Below, piece by piece: positions 17,154 to 26,160 of a stretch of 64,000 nt of DNA. Numbering within the stretch: position 1 is the stretch's first letter; every line of letters begins with the position of its first letter. This stretch comes from Profundibacterium mesophilum KAUST100406-0324 (lineage in GTDB: Bacteria > Pseudomonadota > Alphaproteobacteria > Rhodobacterales > Rhodobacteraceae): positions 310,001 to 374,000 of the forward strand of contig NZ_APKE01000014.1 in NCBI RefSeq assembly GCF_009835145.1. Direction: 5' to 3'. The notes beneath the pieces are model-generated. The model was given only the letters and a program-made list of their open reading frames with translations. It was not told where the DNA came from and searched no databases. Position numbers and translations under genes: made by a program.

Positions 17154-17855
17154 TCAGGCGCAGACATCCTCGAGATCGGCCTGCGGGTAGGGCAAGATCA
17201 CCCGCGCCGCCGGCAGGGCCTCCGGCCGCCGCAGGGGCGGGAAATGTGGTGCCAGCAGCGCCCTGAGCCGTTCGGTGCGCGCCCCGTCCGGCGCAAGGGT
17301 GCGGCAGCAGACATATTCCTCGAGCAAGGCGGCCTGCTGCTCGTAGGGAAAATCGAGAAACCGGCGTCCGGGGACAATCTCGAAGAGGTAGGGATCGCCG
17401 CCCGGACGGTGCTCGGCGGCCGCCGCGAGCGGACTGTAGCCGGTCGTGCCGCGCTGTTGCCATTGCCAGACATGGGTCAGCTCATGGGCAAGGAGCATCG
17501 CATCCGACAGACGCAGCTTCCGCGGCCAGTCCCGAAGGTAGTTCTCGCGCCACCAGGGCCGCGAGATGAAGATCGTCTCGAAAAGCACGAAGGCCGCGGT
17601 CGAGGTGGTGACGCTCGGGCCCGTTTCCGGCGGGCCGATGCGCTCGCGGCAGGCGATCTGCGGTCGCGGTGGGCGCTGGCGGGTGATCCCGCCGATCAAC
17701 GTCCCCCTGTTGAGCCGCACCGATCGCGTATCGAGGGCGGCGCCGTGAAAGGCCATGGCGAAGTCGTGCTCCTGCGGGGCAAGCGGACGGGTGCAGGCCG
17801 CCAGCAAGGCCATGCAGGCCAGCAGGCAGGCGTTGAGGGACAAGGTCGCGGGCAT
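17154..17855 (-). CDS. HExxH-containing lipoprotein (putative zinc-binding)
   Basis: 233 residues. The ATG at 17855 is preceded on the - strand by GGAG with 7-base spacing and opens a lipoprotein signal (LLACMALLAAC, lipid-modified Cys21). The mature part contains HELTH (124-128) followed by VWQWQQRG, which resembles DUF4157-type or minigluzincin putative metallopeptidase motifs; a possible third ligand is in the later EEYV segment. It should sit in the inner or outer membrane facing the periplasm. Protease activity is not shown by sequence alone. It is divergent from the DUF3047 gene, with 228 bases between the two starts. The open frame extends far upstream (to 19274) but that part overlaps two other genes. 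Confidence 0.75.
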   Translation of the reverse strand: MPATLSLNACLLACMALLAACTRPLAPQEHDFAMAFHGAALDTRSVRLNRGTLIGGITRQRPPRPQIACRERIGPPETGPSVTTSTAAFVLFETIFISRPWWRENYLRDWPRKLRLSDAMLLAHELTHVWQWQQRGTTGYSPLAAAAEHRPGGDPYLFEIVPGRRFLDFPYEQQAALLEEYVCCRTLAPDGARTERLRALLAPHFPPLRRPEALPAARVILPYPQADLEDVCA

Positions 17856-18083
17856 TGCGGGCTCCTGCGTGTCGGGGGCGGCGAGGGGGCCGAAGCGGCC
17901 TCGATGCGCGGCATGACGCAGTCTCGATTGCCGGTGGCCGCGGCGCAAGCGCGAGTTGCCGGCGCCGCGCGCCGCGATGACAGGCTCGTGATGCGACGTG
18001 AATGGCGCGGGCCGCCGTTCGGGTGCAGGCTCGCGGCTCGGTGCCCCCTTCGTGCACCGCGCAACCACGGAAGGTGATGCCCC

Positions 18084-18770
18084 ATGTCCAGACCCGAAGC
18101 GCAGCCGCGCCGCTCGCCGGCCCTTCGGATGGCCCTGCCGCTCGCGGCCCTTGCCGGGGCTCTCCTGGCAGGCACACCCGCCGCCGCCGCGCAGATCGCC
18201 TTCTCGGGTTGGACACTGCAGAAGTTCTCGCTCTTCTCGAAGGTCGATTTCGGCCAGCAGGGCGCGGTTCTGACGATCGACGCACAGGATGCCGCATCGC
18301 TGCTCTGGACGGCGGTGCCCGCTTCGGATCGCGGCCGCGGTTCGGCCGCGTGGGACTGGTCGGTCGCGCGCTCGGTGCCGGCCACGGACCTCACGCGCAA
18401 GGGCGGGGACGACCGCAACGCGGCGGTCTATTTCGTGTTCCTGCCCGAGGCACAGGCGGCCGCGGCGGCGGGCGGCTCCATCGCCTCGCTGCTTTCGAAC
18501 GAGGCGGCGCGGGTGCTGGTCTATACCTGGGGCGGGGCTCATCGGCGCGGCGAGATGTTGGCATCGCCCTATCTGGGTCCGCGCGGCCGCACGGTGGTCC
18601 TGCGTCCCGCGGGCACCGGACGTCATTCCGAGAAGGTCTCGCTCGCCAAGGATTACGCGGCCGCCTTCGGCGGTGCGCCCGGTGCGCTCGTGGGGGTCGC
18701 CGTCTCCGCCGACAGCGACGATACGGACGGTGTCATCGCGGCGCAGGTCTCGGGACTGCGGCTCGACTAA
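18084..18770 (+). CDS. DUF3047 family secreted protein
   Basis: 228 residues with a long signal peptide (basic MSRPEAQPRR, hydrophobic core, Ala-rich cleavage near residue 37). The mature domain has the DUF3047 pattern: FSGWTLQKFS at the start, a TDLTRKGGDDRNAAVYFVF core, YTWGG, and a C-terminal VAVSADSDDTDG segment. The family's function is unknown; it resembles a carbohydrate-binding-like beta sandwich (family knowledge, tentative). GGAAGG lies upstream of the ATG. Its TAA stop shares bases with the stop of the convergent acetyltransferase gene (18767-18770). Confidence 0.8.
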   Translation: MSRPEAQPRRSPALRMALPLAALAGALLAGTPAAAAQIAFSGWTLQKFSLFSKVDFGQQGAVLTIDAQDAASLLWTAVPASDRGRGSAAWDWSVARSVPATDLTRKGGDDRNAAVYFVFLPEAQAAAAAGGSIASLLSNEAARVLVYTWGGAHRRGEMLASPYLGPRGRTVVLRPAGTGRHSEKVSLAKDYAAAFGGAPGALVGVAVSADSDDTDGVIAAQVSGLRLD

Positions 18771-19561
18771 GCGCCGCGCGGGTCCGCCGCGTCCGGCGTC
18801 TCGATGCGGTAGGTGTCGAGCGCGGCGGCGGGCTGCGGATCCTCCGCCAGCCGCTCGAGGAATTCGATCACGTTGCCTTTGGGCAAGATGTCGAGTTGCG
18901 ATTTGGGCAGTTCCCACCAGCGCGAGGCTTCGAGCCCTTCGCGCACCGGCTCCGAGAAGCGCCGCTTGAGCACCCGCGCGGGCACGCCCCCCATGACCGA
19001 ATAAGGGGCCACGTCGCCGATCACCACAGCATTGGCGGCGAGCACGGCGCCCACCCCGATCCGGATGCCGGGCAGGATGACCACCCCGTCGCCGATCCAC
19101 ACATCGCTGCCGATCACGGTGAACTGCTCGGAGGGACGCGGGGCGATCCCAAGGGCCTCGCGTTCTGATGAGGTGTAGGGGCGGCTCGGCCCGCCCCTGA
19201 AGGCCGGAGAGGTGGAGACGCCGCTCATGCCGTGCATTCCGGCACCGATCGTGACCCTGCGGCCGATCGAGCAATAGCGCCCGATGATCGTGCCGCCCCT
19301 GAAATAGCCGCCATCGTTCATGTAGGAATGCGCCCCGATCAAGCAGCGCGCAGCACGGGCACCTGCGATCATCGGGGATCGCAGCATCGTGCCTTCCTCG
19401 AAGAAGTAGCTGCAGGCCGCGGGAGGGGTCGCGGTCAGGTGGAACCCCCGCGCGGGCGCGGCCGGCACGGCGGGCAGGTGCCCCGTCCCGGTGAGGATCT
19501 CGATCTTGCGGGAGAAAGCCACGGCCGCGTCCTCCCCCGCAGAAGGCTTTCGTTCAGACAT
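18767..19561 (-). CDS. CatB-like hexapeptide acetyltransferase
   Basis: 264 residues from ATG 19561, which overlaps the parE stop by eight bases. The C-terminal two thirds form a left-handed beta-helix of isoleucine-patch hexapeptides (IGRYCSIGRRVTIGAG, IGSDVWIGDGVVILPGIRIGVGAVLAANAVV) ending in GGVPARVLKRRF, as in the CatB/xenobiotic and Vat acetyltransferase family. It transfers acetyl from acetyl-CoA to a hydroxyl or amino group; the acceptor is unknown. The first about 80 residues are an extra segment outside the core. A later start, for example the Met in EEGTMLRSP, is possible. Co-transcription with parE is likely. Confidence 0.82.
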   Translation of the reverse strand: MSERKPSAGEDAAVAFSRKIEILTGTGHLPAVPAAPARGFHLTATPPAACSYFFEEGTMLRSPMIAGARAARCLIGAHSYMNDGGYFRGGTIIGRYCSIGRRVTIGAGMHGMSGVSTSPAFRGGPSRPYTSSEREALGIAPRPSEQFTVIGSDVWIGDGVVILPGIRIGVGAVLAANAVVIGDVAPYSVMGGVPARVLKRRFSEPVREGLEASRWWELPKSQLDILPKGNVIEFLERLAEDPQPAAALDTYRIETPDAADPRGA

Positions 19562-21512
19562 CGAGATCCTCGACGAATTGCGCGTTCTGCGAAATGTACT
19601 GGAAGCGCATCTCCGGCTTCTTGCCCATGAGGCGCTCGACGAGATCATCGGTCTCGCCCGGCTCGTCCTCGTCGATGGTCACCCGGATCAGCTTGCGCGT
19701 CTCGGGGTTCATCGTCGTGTCCTTGAGGTCCTTGGCATCCATCTCGCCAAGGCCCTTGAAGCGCGAGACGTCGATCTTGCCCTTGCCGCCCAGCCCGCGC
19801 GCCATCCACGCCTCGCGCTCGGCCTCGTCGAGGCAATAGACGCGGCGGGCGCCCTGCGTCAGCCTGTAGAGGGGCGGGCAGGCGAGGTAGAGATGCCCCG
19901 CATCGATCATCGGGCGCATCTGCGAGAAGAAGAACGTCATCAGCAGCGAGGCGATATGGGCGCCGTCGACATCGGCATCGGTCATGATGATGATCTTGTC
20001 GTAGCGCAGATCGTCGAGGTTGAATTTCGATCCCATGCCGACGCCGAGCGCCTGGCACAGATCGTTGATCTCGGCATTGCTGCCCAGCTTGGAGCTGGCC
20101 GCGCCCAGCACGTTGAGGATCTTGCCGCGCAGGGGCAGGAGGGCCTGGGACTTGCGCTCGCGGGCCATCTTGGCGCTTCCCCCGGCCGAATCGCCCTCCA
20201 CGATGAAAAGCTCGGTGCCCTCGCGCGCATTCGAGGAGCAATCGACCAGCTTGCCGGGAAGCCGCAGCTTCTTGGTCGCGCTCTTGCGCGCGGTCTCCTT
20301 TTCCTGGCGGCGGCGCATCCGCTCCTCGGCCCGCAGCACGAGGTAGTCGAGGATCGCCCCGGCGGCCTTGGTATCGGCGGCCAGCCAGTTGTCGAAATGG
20401 TCGCGCACCGCCCCCTCGACAAGGCGCCCGGCCTCCGTGGTGGCAAGGCGGTCCTTGGTCTGGCCCACGAATTCGGGCTCGCGGATGAAACACGAGACGA
20501 GCGCGCAGCCGCCCCCCGTCAGATCCTCGCGCATGATGTCCTTGGCCTTGCGGTTGTTCACCAGTTCGCCATAGGCGCGGATGCCCTTGAGCACGGCGGC
20601 CCAGAATCCCGCCTCGTGGGTGCCGCCCTCGGGGGTCGGCACGGTGTTGCAGTAGGACTGGATGAAGCCGTCACGCGAGGGGGTCCAGTTGATCGCCCAT
20701 TCGACGCTGCCGGGGGTGGAGAACTTCTCCTGGAAGGAGACCTTGCCGGCGAAGGGACGCTCGGCATAGGTCGCGGCGCCTCCCAGCGTCTCGGCGAGGT
20801 AGTCGGCAAGCCCGCCCGGGAAGTGGAAGGTCGCCTCGCGCGGGGTCTCGCCATCGTCGATCGCGCTCTTCCAGCGGATCTCGACCCCCGAGAAGAGATA
20901 GGCCTTCGAGCGCACCATCTTCAAAAGCCGTGCCGGCTTGAACTTCAGCGCGCCGAAGATCTCGGCATCCGGGTGAAAGGTCACGGACGTGCCGCGCCGG
21001 TTCGGCGCCGCGCCGATCTCCGCCACCGGGCCTTGCACGATGCCGCGGCTGAATTCCTGCGCGTAGAGGCGGCGATCGCGCGCCACCTCGACCCGGACAT
21101 GATCGCTCAGCGCGTTGACCACCGAGATCCCCACGCCGTGCAGGCCGCCCGAGGTCTCGTAGGCCTTGCCACCGAACTTGCCCCCCGCATGCAGGGTGCA
21201 CAGGATCACCTCGAGCGCGGACTTGCCGGGAAACTTGGGATGCGGGTCGATCGGGATGCCGCGCCCGTTGTCGCGCACGGTGATCGAATGATCGGCATGC
21301 AGCTCGATCTCGATCCGGTTGGCATGGCCGGCCACCGCCTCGTCCATCGAGTTGTCGAGGACTTCCGCGACGAGGTGATGCAGCGCCCGCTCGTCGGTGC
21401 CGCCGATATACATGCCGGGGCGTTTGCGGACCGGCTCCAGCCCCTCCAGAACCTCGATCGAGGAGGCGTCGTAGGACTGCTCGGGAGCTCCGCCAAGAAG
21501 GTCGCTTGCCAT
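19554..21512 (-). CDS. parE: DNA topoisomerase IV subunit B
   Basis: 652 residues, matching ParE rather than the longer GyrB (about 800). GHKL ATPase motifs are EVLDNSMDEA (catalytic Glu), DNGRGIPIDPHP, and GGLHGVGISVVNALS; the Toprim domain has EGDSAGGSAK and TDADVDGAHI. It supplies ATP hydrolysis to the ParC partner for decatenating sister chromosomes in the cytoplasm. The start at 21512 (MASDLLGG) is used because the frame upstream to 21605 lacks similarity. It is divergent from the epimerase gene with 153 bases between; the acetyltransferase gene follows with an overlap. Confidence 0.95.
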   Translation of the reverse strand: MASDLLGGAPEQSYDASSIEVLEGLEPVRKRPGMYIGGTDERALHHLVAEVLDNSMDEAVAGHANRIEIELHADHSITVRDNGRGIPIDPHPKFPGKSALEVILCTLHAGGKFGGKAYETSGGLHGVGISVVNALSDHVRVEVARDRRLYAQEFSRGIVQGPVAEIGAAPNRRGTSVTFHPDAEIFGALKFKPARLLKMVRSKAYLFSGVEIRWKSAIDDGETPREATFHFPGGLADYLAETLGGAATYAERPFAGKVSFQEKFSTPGSVEWAINWTPSRDGFIQSYCNTVPTPEGGTHEAGFWAAVLKGIRAYGELVNNRKAKDIMREDLTGGGCALVSCFIREPEFVGQTKDRLATTEAGRLVEGAVRDHFDNWLAADTKAAGAILDYLVLRAEERMRRRQEKETARKSATKKLRLPGKLVDCSSNAREGTELFIVEGDSAGGSAKMARERKSQALLPLRGKILNVLGAASSKLGSNAEINDLCQALGVGMGSKFNLDDLRYDKIIIMTDADVDGAHIASLLMTFFFSQMRPMIDAGHLYLACPPLYRLTQGARRVYCLDEAEREAWMARGLGGKGKIDVSRFKGLGEMDAKDLKDTTMNPETRKLIRVTIDEDEPGETDDLVERLMGKKPEMRFQYISQNAQFVEDLDV

Positions 21513-21665
21513 GTCTGCCGCTCTTTTGTGTAACTGCTCTCGTGCATAGTCATAGAGTAAAAGCGCGGGGCGGGGAAAGGCGCGACTGCCGGCGCCTCTG
21601 CGCATCCCCCATCACGCGGGCCGGCGATCGAGCACGGACCGCACAGACAGGAAACGGAGCGGCGC

Positions 21666-22562
21666 ATGCGAATACTTCTGACCGGCGGCAGCGGCAAGGC
21701 GGGGGCCCATGTCGCCGCGCATCTGGCCGCCGAAGGGCACAAGGTGACCAATCTCGATCTCGTTCCGCTCGGCGCGGAAGGGGTGGAGGACCTGCGCGCC
21801 GACATCACGCAAGGGGGGCAGGTCTGGGGCGCGCTGCGGATGTATGCCGGCTTCGACGAGCTGGAGCCGGGCACCGGGGTGCCGAGCTACGACGCGGTCG
21901 TCCATCTCGCCGCCGTGCCCCGGATCGGCCTGACCCCCGACGGGGAATGCTACAGGGTCAACACGGTGGGAACCTACAACATCCTCGAAGCGGCGACGGG
22001 CCTCGGGATTCCCAAGATCGTGATCGCCTCGTCGGAGACGGTCTACGGGGTCTGCTTCGCCGATGGCGAACGGCTGCCCGAATACCTGCCGCTCGACGAG
22101 GATCACCCCACCGTGCCCGAGGACAGCTACGCCATGTCCAAGGTCGCGAACGAGGCCGCCGCGCGCAGCTTCCAAAGGCGCAGCGGCGCCGACATCTACG
22201 CGCTGAGGATCAACAACGTGGTGGAGCCGGGCGATTACGCCCGCGATTTTCCCGCCTACCTGGCCGATCCGTCGCTGCGGCGGCGCAACTTCTTCGCCTA
22301 TATCGACGCGCGGGATCTCGGCGGCTTCGTCTCGCGCTGCCTGGCGGTGGACGGGCTGGGATACCAGGTCTTCAACGTCGCCAATGAAGATCATTCGGTA
22401 AAGGAAAACACTCAGGAGCTGATCGAACGATTCTATCCCGAGGTGCCGGTCCGCCGCGAGATGGGCCCGGCCGAGAGCTTCTATGACACCACGCGGGCGC
22501 GCCGGCTTCTCGATTGGCGCCCGCGCCATTCGTGGCGCGGGGCGCTCGGCCGGATGACCTGA
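21666..22562 (+). CDS. NAD(P)-dependent epimerase/dehydratase (extended SDR)
   Basis: 298 residues. The cofactor motif TGGSGKAGAHVAAHL is at the N-terminus, Ser-Ser-Glu in IASSETVYG is the substrate/catalytic Ser region, and the catalytic YxxxK is YAMSK. The protein resembles nucleotide-sugar epimerases/dehydratases in having HLAAVPRIG and VNTVGTYNILEAA. The substrate is not deducible; isolated copies of this type occur in many Rhodobacterales. A GGAAACGGAG ribosome site lies before the ATG. A strong palindromic hairpin separates it from the convergent DUF808 gene. Confidence 0.88.
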   Translation: MRILLTGGSGKAGAHVAAHLAAEGHKVTNLDLVPLGAEGVEDLRADITQGGQVWGALRMYAGFDELEPGTGVPSYDAVVHLAAVPRIGLTPDGECYRVNTVGTYNILEAATGLGIPKIVIASSETVYGVCFADGERLPEYLPLDEDHPTVPEDSYAMSKVANEAAARSFQRRSGADIYALRINNVVEPGDYARDFPAYLADPSLRRRNFFAYIDARDLGGFVSRCLAVDGLGYQVFNVANEDHSVKENTQELIERFYPEVPVRREMGPAESFYDTTRARRLLDWRPRHSWRGALGRMT

Positions 22563-22590
22563 GGCCCCGCCCGGAGCGGGCGCGGGCGCA

Positions 22591-22628
22591 GATCGGGGCA
22601 TCGCGGTACATATCCCGATGCCCCGATC
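22591..22628. terminator. Bidirectional hairpin between convergent genes
   Basis: A perfect 13-bp stem, GATCGGGGCATCG (22591-22603) with CGATGCCCCGATC (22616-22628), and a 12-base loop. It lies between the stops of the epimerase (+) and DUF808 (-) genes and could serve both. No strong T run on either side. Confidence 0.7.
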
Positions 22629-22644
22629 GTGAGGGCCGGAGCCT

Positions 22645-23625
22645 TCAGAGTTCGGCGGCTGCCTTGTCCCCCGGCCACACTTTCACGATGATCGGGTTGA
22701 TCACCTTGGTGACGATGGGGATCAGGATGAAGCCGAGGATCAGGCCGATGATCCCGTCGAGCAGCGCGGTGACGGTCCATTCCACCGTGCCGGCGATGGC
22801 GGGCACGGCATGGCCGGCCTGCACCGCGATGTCATGGATGATCTCGTAGGGTGCCTTCCAGCCCATTTCCGCGAGGCTGTGCACGATGATCGACCCGCCG
22901 ACCCAGATCATCGCGGCGGTCCCGATGATCACCAGGGCCTGCATGAAATAGGGCATCGCCTTGACAATGGCGCGTCCAAGGCTGCGCATCGCCCCGCTGC
23001 GGCTCTCGTTGGCCAGGTGCAGTCCGACATCGTCGGCCTTCACGATCAGCGCGACCGAGCCGTAGACGGCGATGGTGATGATGACGGCGGCGGCGGCGAG
23101 GCTCCCGGCCGTCATCCAGATCGACCCGTCATCGGGCAGGGCGCTCAGGACGATGGTCATGATCTCCGCCGACAGGATGAAGTCGGTCTTCACCGCGCCC
23201 TTGACCTTTTTCTCCTCGAGCTGCGCGGCGGTCAGCTTCTGGCCGACCAGCTCCTCGCTGCTGTGATCGGAGGGGTTGATCACGTGCCAGACCTTCTCGG
23301 CCCCCTCGAAGCACAGGTAGAGCCCGCCCAGCATCAGGAGGGGCGGGATCGCCCATGGCGCGAAGCTGGCCAGCAGCAGGGCCACCGGCAGCAGGATCAC
23401 CAGCTTGTTGAAGATGGACCCGCGGGCGATCTTCCACACGATCGGCAATTCGCGTTCGGCCGAGAAGCCGCGCAGGTATTTCGGGGTCACGGCGGCATCA
23501 TCGATTACCGCGCCGGCGGCCTTGGACGACGCCTTCACCGCCTGTCCGACCACGTCGTCGACGGAGGCCGAGGCGACCTTGGCGATCGCCGCGACATCGT
23601 CGAGGAGGGCGACCAGCCCGCTCAT
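22645..23625 (-). CDS. DUF808 family inner-membrane protein (YedI-like)
   Basis: 326 residues starting MSGLVALLDDVAAIAK, the hallmark N-terminus of DUF808. About six to seven hydrophobic segments follow a soluble N-terminal part with the conserved ADDVGLHLA and VKTDFILSAEIM motifs. The family is present in many proteobacteria but its function is not known; transport has been suggested from topology. The start 23625 agrees with family alignments. Upstream on its strand is a TTGACA hexamer (about 45 bases before the ATG), which may be a -35 box but has no good -10. Confidence 0.88.
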   Translation of the reverse strand: MSGLVALLDDVAAIAKVASASVDDVVGQAVKASSKAAGAVIDDAAVTPKYLRGFSAERELPIVWKIARGSIFNKLVILLPVALLLASFAPWAIPPLLMLGGLYLCFEGAEKVWHVINPSDHSSEELVGQKLTAAQLEEKKVKGAVKTDFILSAEIMTIVLSALPDDGSIWMTAGSLAAAAVIITIAVYGSVALIVKADDVGLHLANESRSGAMRSLGRAIVKAMPYFMQALVIIGTAAMIWVGGSIIVHSLAEMGWKAPYEIIHDIAVQAGHAVPAIAGTVEWTVTALLDGIIGLILGFILIPIVTKVINPIIVKVWPGDKAAAEL

Positions 23626-23902
23626 GTTTTCTGATCCATCTGTCCCGGCTCCGTCTGTTTCGGTGTCAATCTGCTGCTCTGTCGACGCGCGAGGCAAGTT
23701 AGGACATTTCACGCATATTGACAGCCCCGCATGCCGTTCACCGCGCATCAATGCCGCGCCCCGCTGCATCTGGCCGCCCGTTCGGGGCCGGGCCCTTCGA
23801 TGAGGCCGCCGCATATGCCCGGGGGCGCCGATCCTGTGCCGGGCGCGCTATGCTTCCGGGCGGGCCTTGCCGGCCGGAGCGCATGCCGCTACGGCTTCGC
23901 GG

Positions 23903-25318
23903 ATGCACATGCCGGAAGTGACATCGCGGATCGGAACGGCCGGGCATCTGCGCCGGATCCTGACGCTCGGACTGCCCCTCGTGGGCAGCCATGTCGCGCA
24001 ATTCGCCATCACCCTGACCGATGCGCTGATGCTGGGCTGGTACGGCGTCGCCGACCTTGCGGGGCAGGTGCTGGGCGGGACGCTCTTCTTCGTGCTCTTC
24101 ATCATGGGCTCGGGCTTTGCCTGGGCGGTGATGCCGATGGTGGCCCGCGCCTCGGGGGCGGGGGAGGACGCGCAGGTGCGCCGTGTCACGAGGATGGCCC
24201 TGTGGCTGTCGCTGCTTTTCGCGGCGCTGGTCATGCCGGTCTTTCTCTTCGCGCGGCCGCTGCTGGACGCGATGGGGCAGGAGCCGAAAGTCTCCGCCCT
24301 TGCGGGCGGCTACCTCGCGCTGCAGGGCTGGGCCATCGCGCCGGCGCTGGTGGTGATGGTGCTGAAAAGCTACCTTGCCGCGCTCGAGCGCACGCAGTTC
24401 GTGCTGTGGGTGACGCTCGCGGCGGTGGCGCTCAACGCCGCGGTGAACTACGCGCTGATCTTCGGGAACTGGGGAATGCCCGAGCTTGGGATCATCGGCG
24501 CGGCCTGGGCCTCGCTCGCCGTCAATATCGCCTCGATGCTCGCGATCATCGCCTACGTCATCGTGAGCACGCCGAAACATGCCCTCTTCACCAGGTTCTG
24601 GAAGCCCGATGGCGAGGCTTTCGTCACCGTCTTCCGTCTCGGCTGGCCGATCGGGCTGACCAATCTCGCCGAGGTGGGGCTTTTCGCGGCCTCCTCGGTG
24701 ATGATGGGCTGGCTGGGGACGGTGGCCCTCGCCGCGCACGGGATCGCGCTGCAGATCGCCTCGGTCAGCTTCATGGTGCATCTGGGGCTGAGCAACGCGG
24801 CCACGGTGCGCGCGGGCAACGCGATGGGGCGCGGCAACGGGCCGGAGCTGCGGCACGGGGCCTGGGTCGTGACGGTCCTGTCTCTCGTCTTCGCCGTGGC
24901 GACGATGCTGCTGTTCGTGCTGCTGCCGCGTCCCTTGCTGGGACTGTTCATCGATCCCGCCGACCCCGCGCGCGGCGAGGTGCTCGCGATCGGCACCGGC
25001 CTTCTGGCGGCGGCCGCGCTCTTCCAGCTCGTCGATGCCGCGCAGGTGATGGCGCTGGGACTGCTGCGCGGGGTGCAGGATACCCGCGTGCCAATGGTCA
25101 TCGCGGGGATCAGCTACTGGCTGATCGGGATCACCATCAGCTACGTGCTGGGCTTCACCCTGGGCTGGGGCGGGGTCGGCATCTGGCTGGGGCTGGCGGC
25201 GGGCCTCGGCGCGGCGGCGGTGCTGCTGATGGTGCGCTTCTGGCGGCCCGGCGGCCTTGCCTGGACGCTCGATCAGCCGGTGAAGGCCCCGGGCGCCGCG
25301 AAGGGATCCTCGGGGTAG
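23903..25318 (+). CDS. MATE family efflux transporter
   Basis: About 471 residues with twelve predicted membrane helices in two similar halves, as in NorM-type MATE exporters. Typical segments are [25 protein letters not shown] in helix 1-2, [17 protein letters not shown], and [15 protein letters not shown] in the second half. It probably exports cationic drugs or metabolites using a Na+ or H+ gradient. The start is uncertain: a TTG at 23867, ATG at 23903 and ATG at 23909 are all in frame and none has a clear ribosome site. The last 46 bases overlap the end of truA on the opposite strand. Confidence 0.9.
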   Translation: MHMPEVTSRIGTAGHLRRILTLGLPLVGSHVAQFAITLTDALMLGWYGVADLAGQVLGGTLFFVLFIMGSGFAWAVMPMVARASGAGEDAQVRRVTRMALWLSLLFAALVMPVFLFARPLLDAMGQEPKVSALAGGYLALQGWAIAPALVVMVLKSYLAALERTQFVLWVTLAAVALNAAVNYALIFGNWGMPELGIIGAAWASLAVNIASMLAIIAYVIVSTPKHALFTRFWKPDGEAFVTVFRLGWPIGLTNLAEVGLFAASSVMMGWLGTVALAAHGIALQIASVSFMVHLGLSNAATVRAGNAMGRGNGPELRHGAWVVTVLSLVFAVATMLLFVLLPRPLLGLFIDPADPARGEVLAIGTGLLAAAALFQLVDAAQVMALGLLRGVQDTRVPMVIAGISYWLIGITISYVLGFTLGWGGVGIWLGLAAGLGAAAVLLMVRFWRPGGLAWTLDQPVKAPGAAKGSSG

Positions 25319-26061
25319 CCGACCCCCGTGAGATAGAGCCCCTGCGGCGGCGCAACCGGCCCGCAGGCTGCCCTGTCGCGCGCGGCGAGCGCCTCGGCCA
25401 CGGCGTCCGGTGCCCATGCGCCCGTTCCCACCCGCTCCAGCGTTCCTGCGATGCTGCGCACCTGGTTGTGCAGGAAACTGCGCGCGCGCAGGTGGAAGCG
25501 GAACTCGGTGCCGGGCTCCGCGTCGCGCTCCTCGATCTCCAGCGCGTCGAGGGTGCGCATGGGAGAGTCGGCCTGGCACATGGTCGAGCGGAAGGTGGTG
25601 AAGTCGTGATGGCCCAGAAGATGCGCCGCCCCGGCGCGCATCGCGTCGGCGTCCAGCGGATGGCGCAGATGCCAGACCAGCCCGGCGAGGTGAACGGGCG
25701 GCGCCCGCCGGCACAGGACGCGGAAGAGATAGCGCCGCTCGGTGGCCGAGAAGCGCGCATGCCAGTCATCCGCCACGCGCGCCGCCGCCGTGATCGCCAC
25801 GGGGGCGGGCTTGAGGTGATAGTTCAGCGCCTCGGCAAGACGGAAGGGGGACCAGTCGCGCGGCAGGTCGCAATGGGCCACCTGACCGGTGGCATGCACG
25901 CCCGAATCGGTGCGCCCCGCCGCCGCGATCCCCTCGAGGCCCGGCGAGATCCTGCGCAAGGCCGCCTCGACCGCGCCCTGCACCGAAGGCTGGTCCTTCT
26001 GACGTTGCCAGCCGGCGAAGGGATGGCCGTCATATTCGATCCTGAGAGCATAGCGCGGCAT
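25273..26061 (-). CDS. truA: tRNA pseudouridine(38-40) synthase
   Basis: 262 residues, normal for TruA. The catalytic Asp52 lies in [12 protein letters not shown], the N-terminal [15 protein letters not shown] is family-typical, and the C-terminal [13 protein letters not shown] motif is conserved. It isomerises uridines 38-40 in the anticodon arm of many tRNAs. The ATG at 26061 is 99 bases from the divergent YcjX gene. The C-terminal end overlaps the MATE gene by 46 bases, and the extra residues of that tail (about 15) are probably tolerated. Confidence 0.95.
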   Translation of the reverse strand: MPRYALRIEYDGHPFAGWQRQKDQPSVQGAVEAALRRISPGLEGIAAAGRTDSGVHATGQVAHCDLPRDWSPFRLAEALNYHLKPAPVAITAAARVADDWHARFSATERRYLFRVLCRRAPPVHLAGLVWHLRHPLDADAMRAGAAHLLGHHDFTTFRSTMCQADSPMRTLDALEIEERDAEPGTEFRFHLRARSFLHNQVRSIAGTLERVGTGAWAPDAVAEALAARDRAACGPVAPPQGLYLTGVGYPEDPFAAPGAFTG

Positions 26062-26160
26062 GGCGGGGCAGTAGCGCGGCGCGCGCGCGCGGGCAAGCAT
26101 CACTGGCAACCGGCCCTGCCGCGCCCTATGTTCGCGCCGAGGCCAGAGGAGCGCTGCGAC

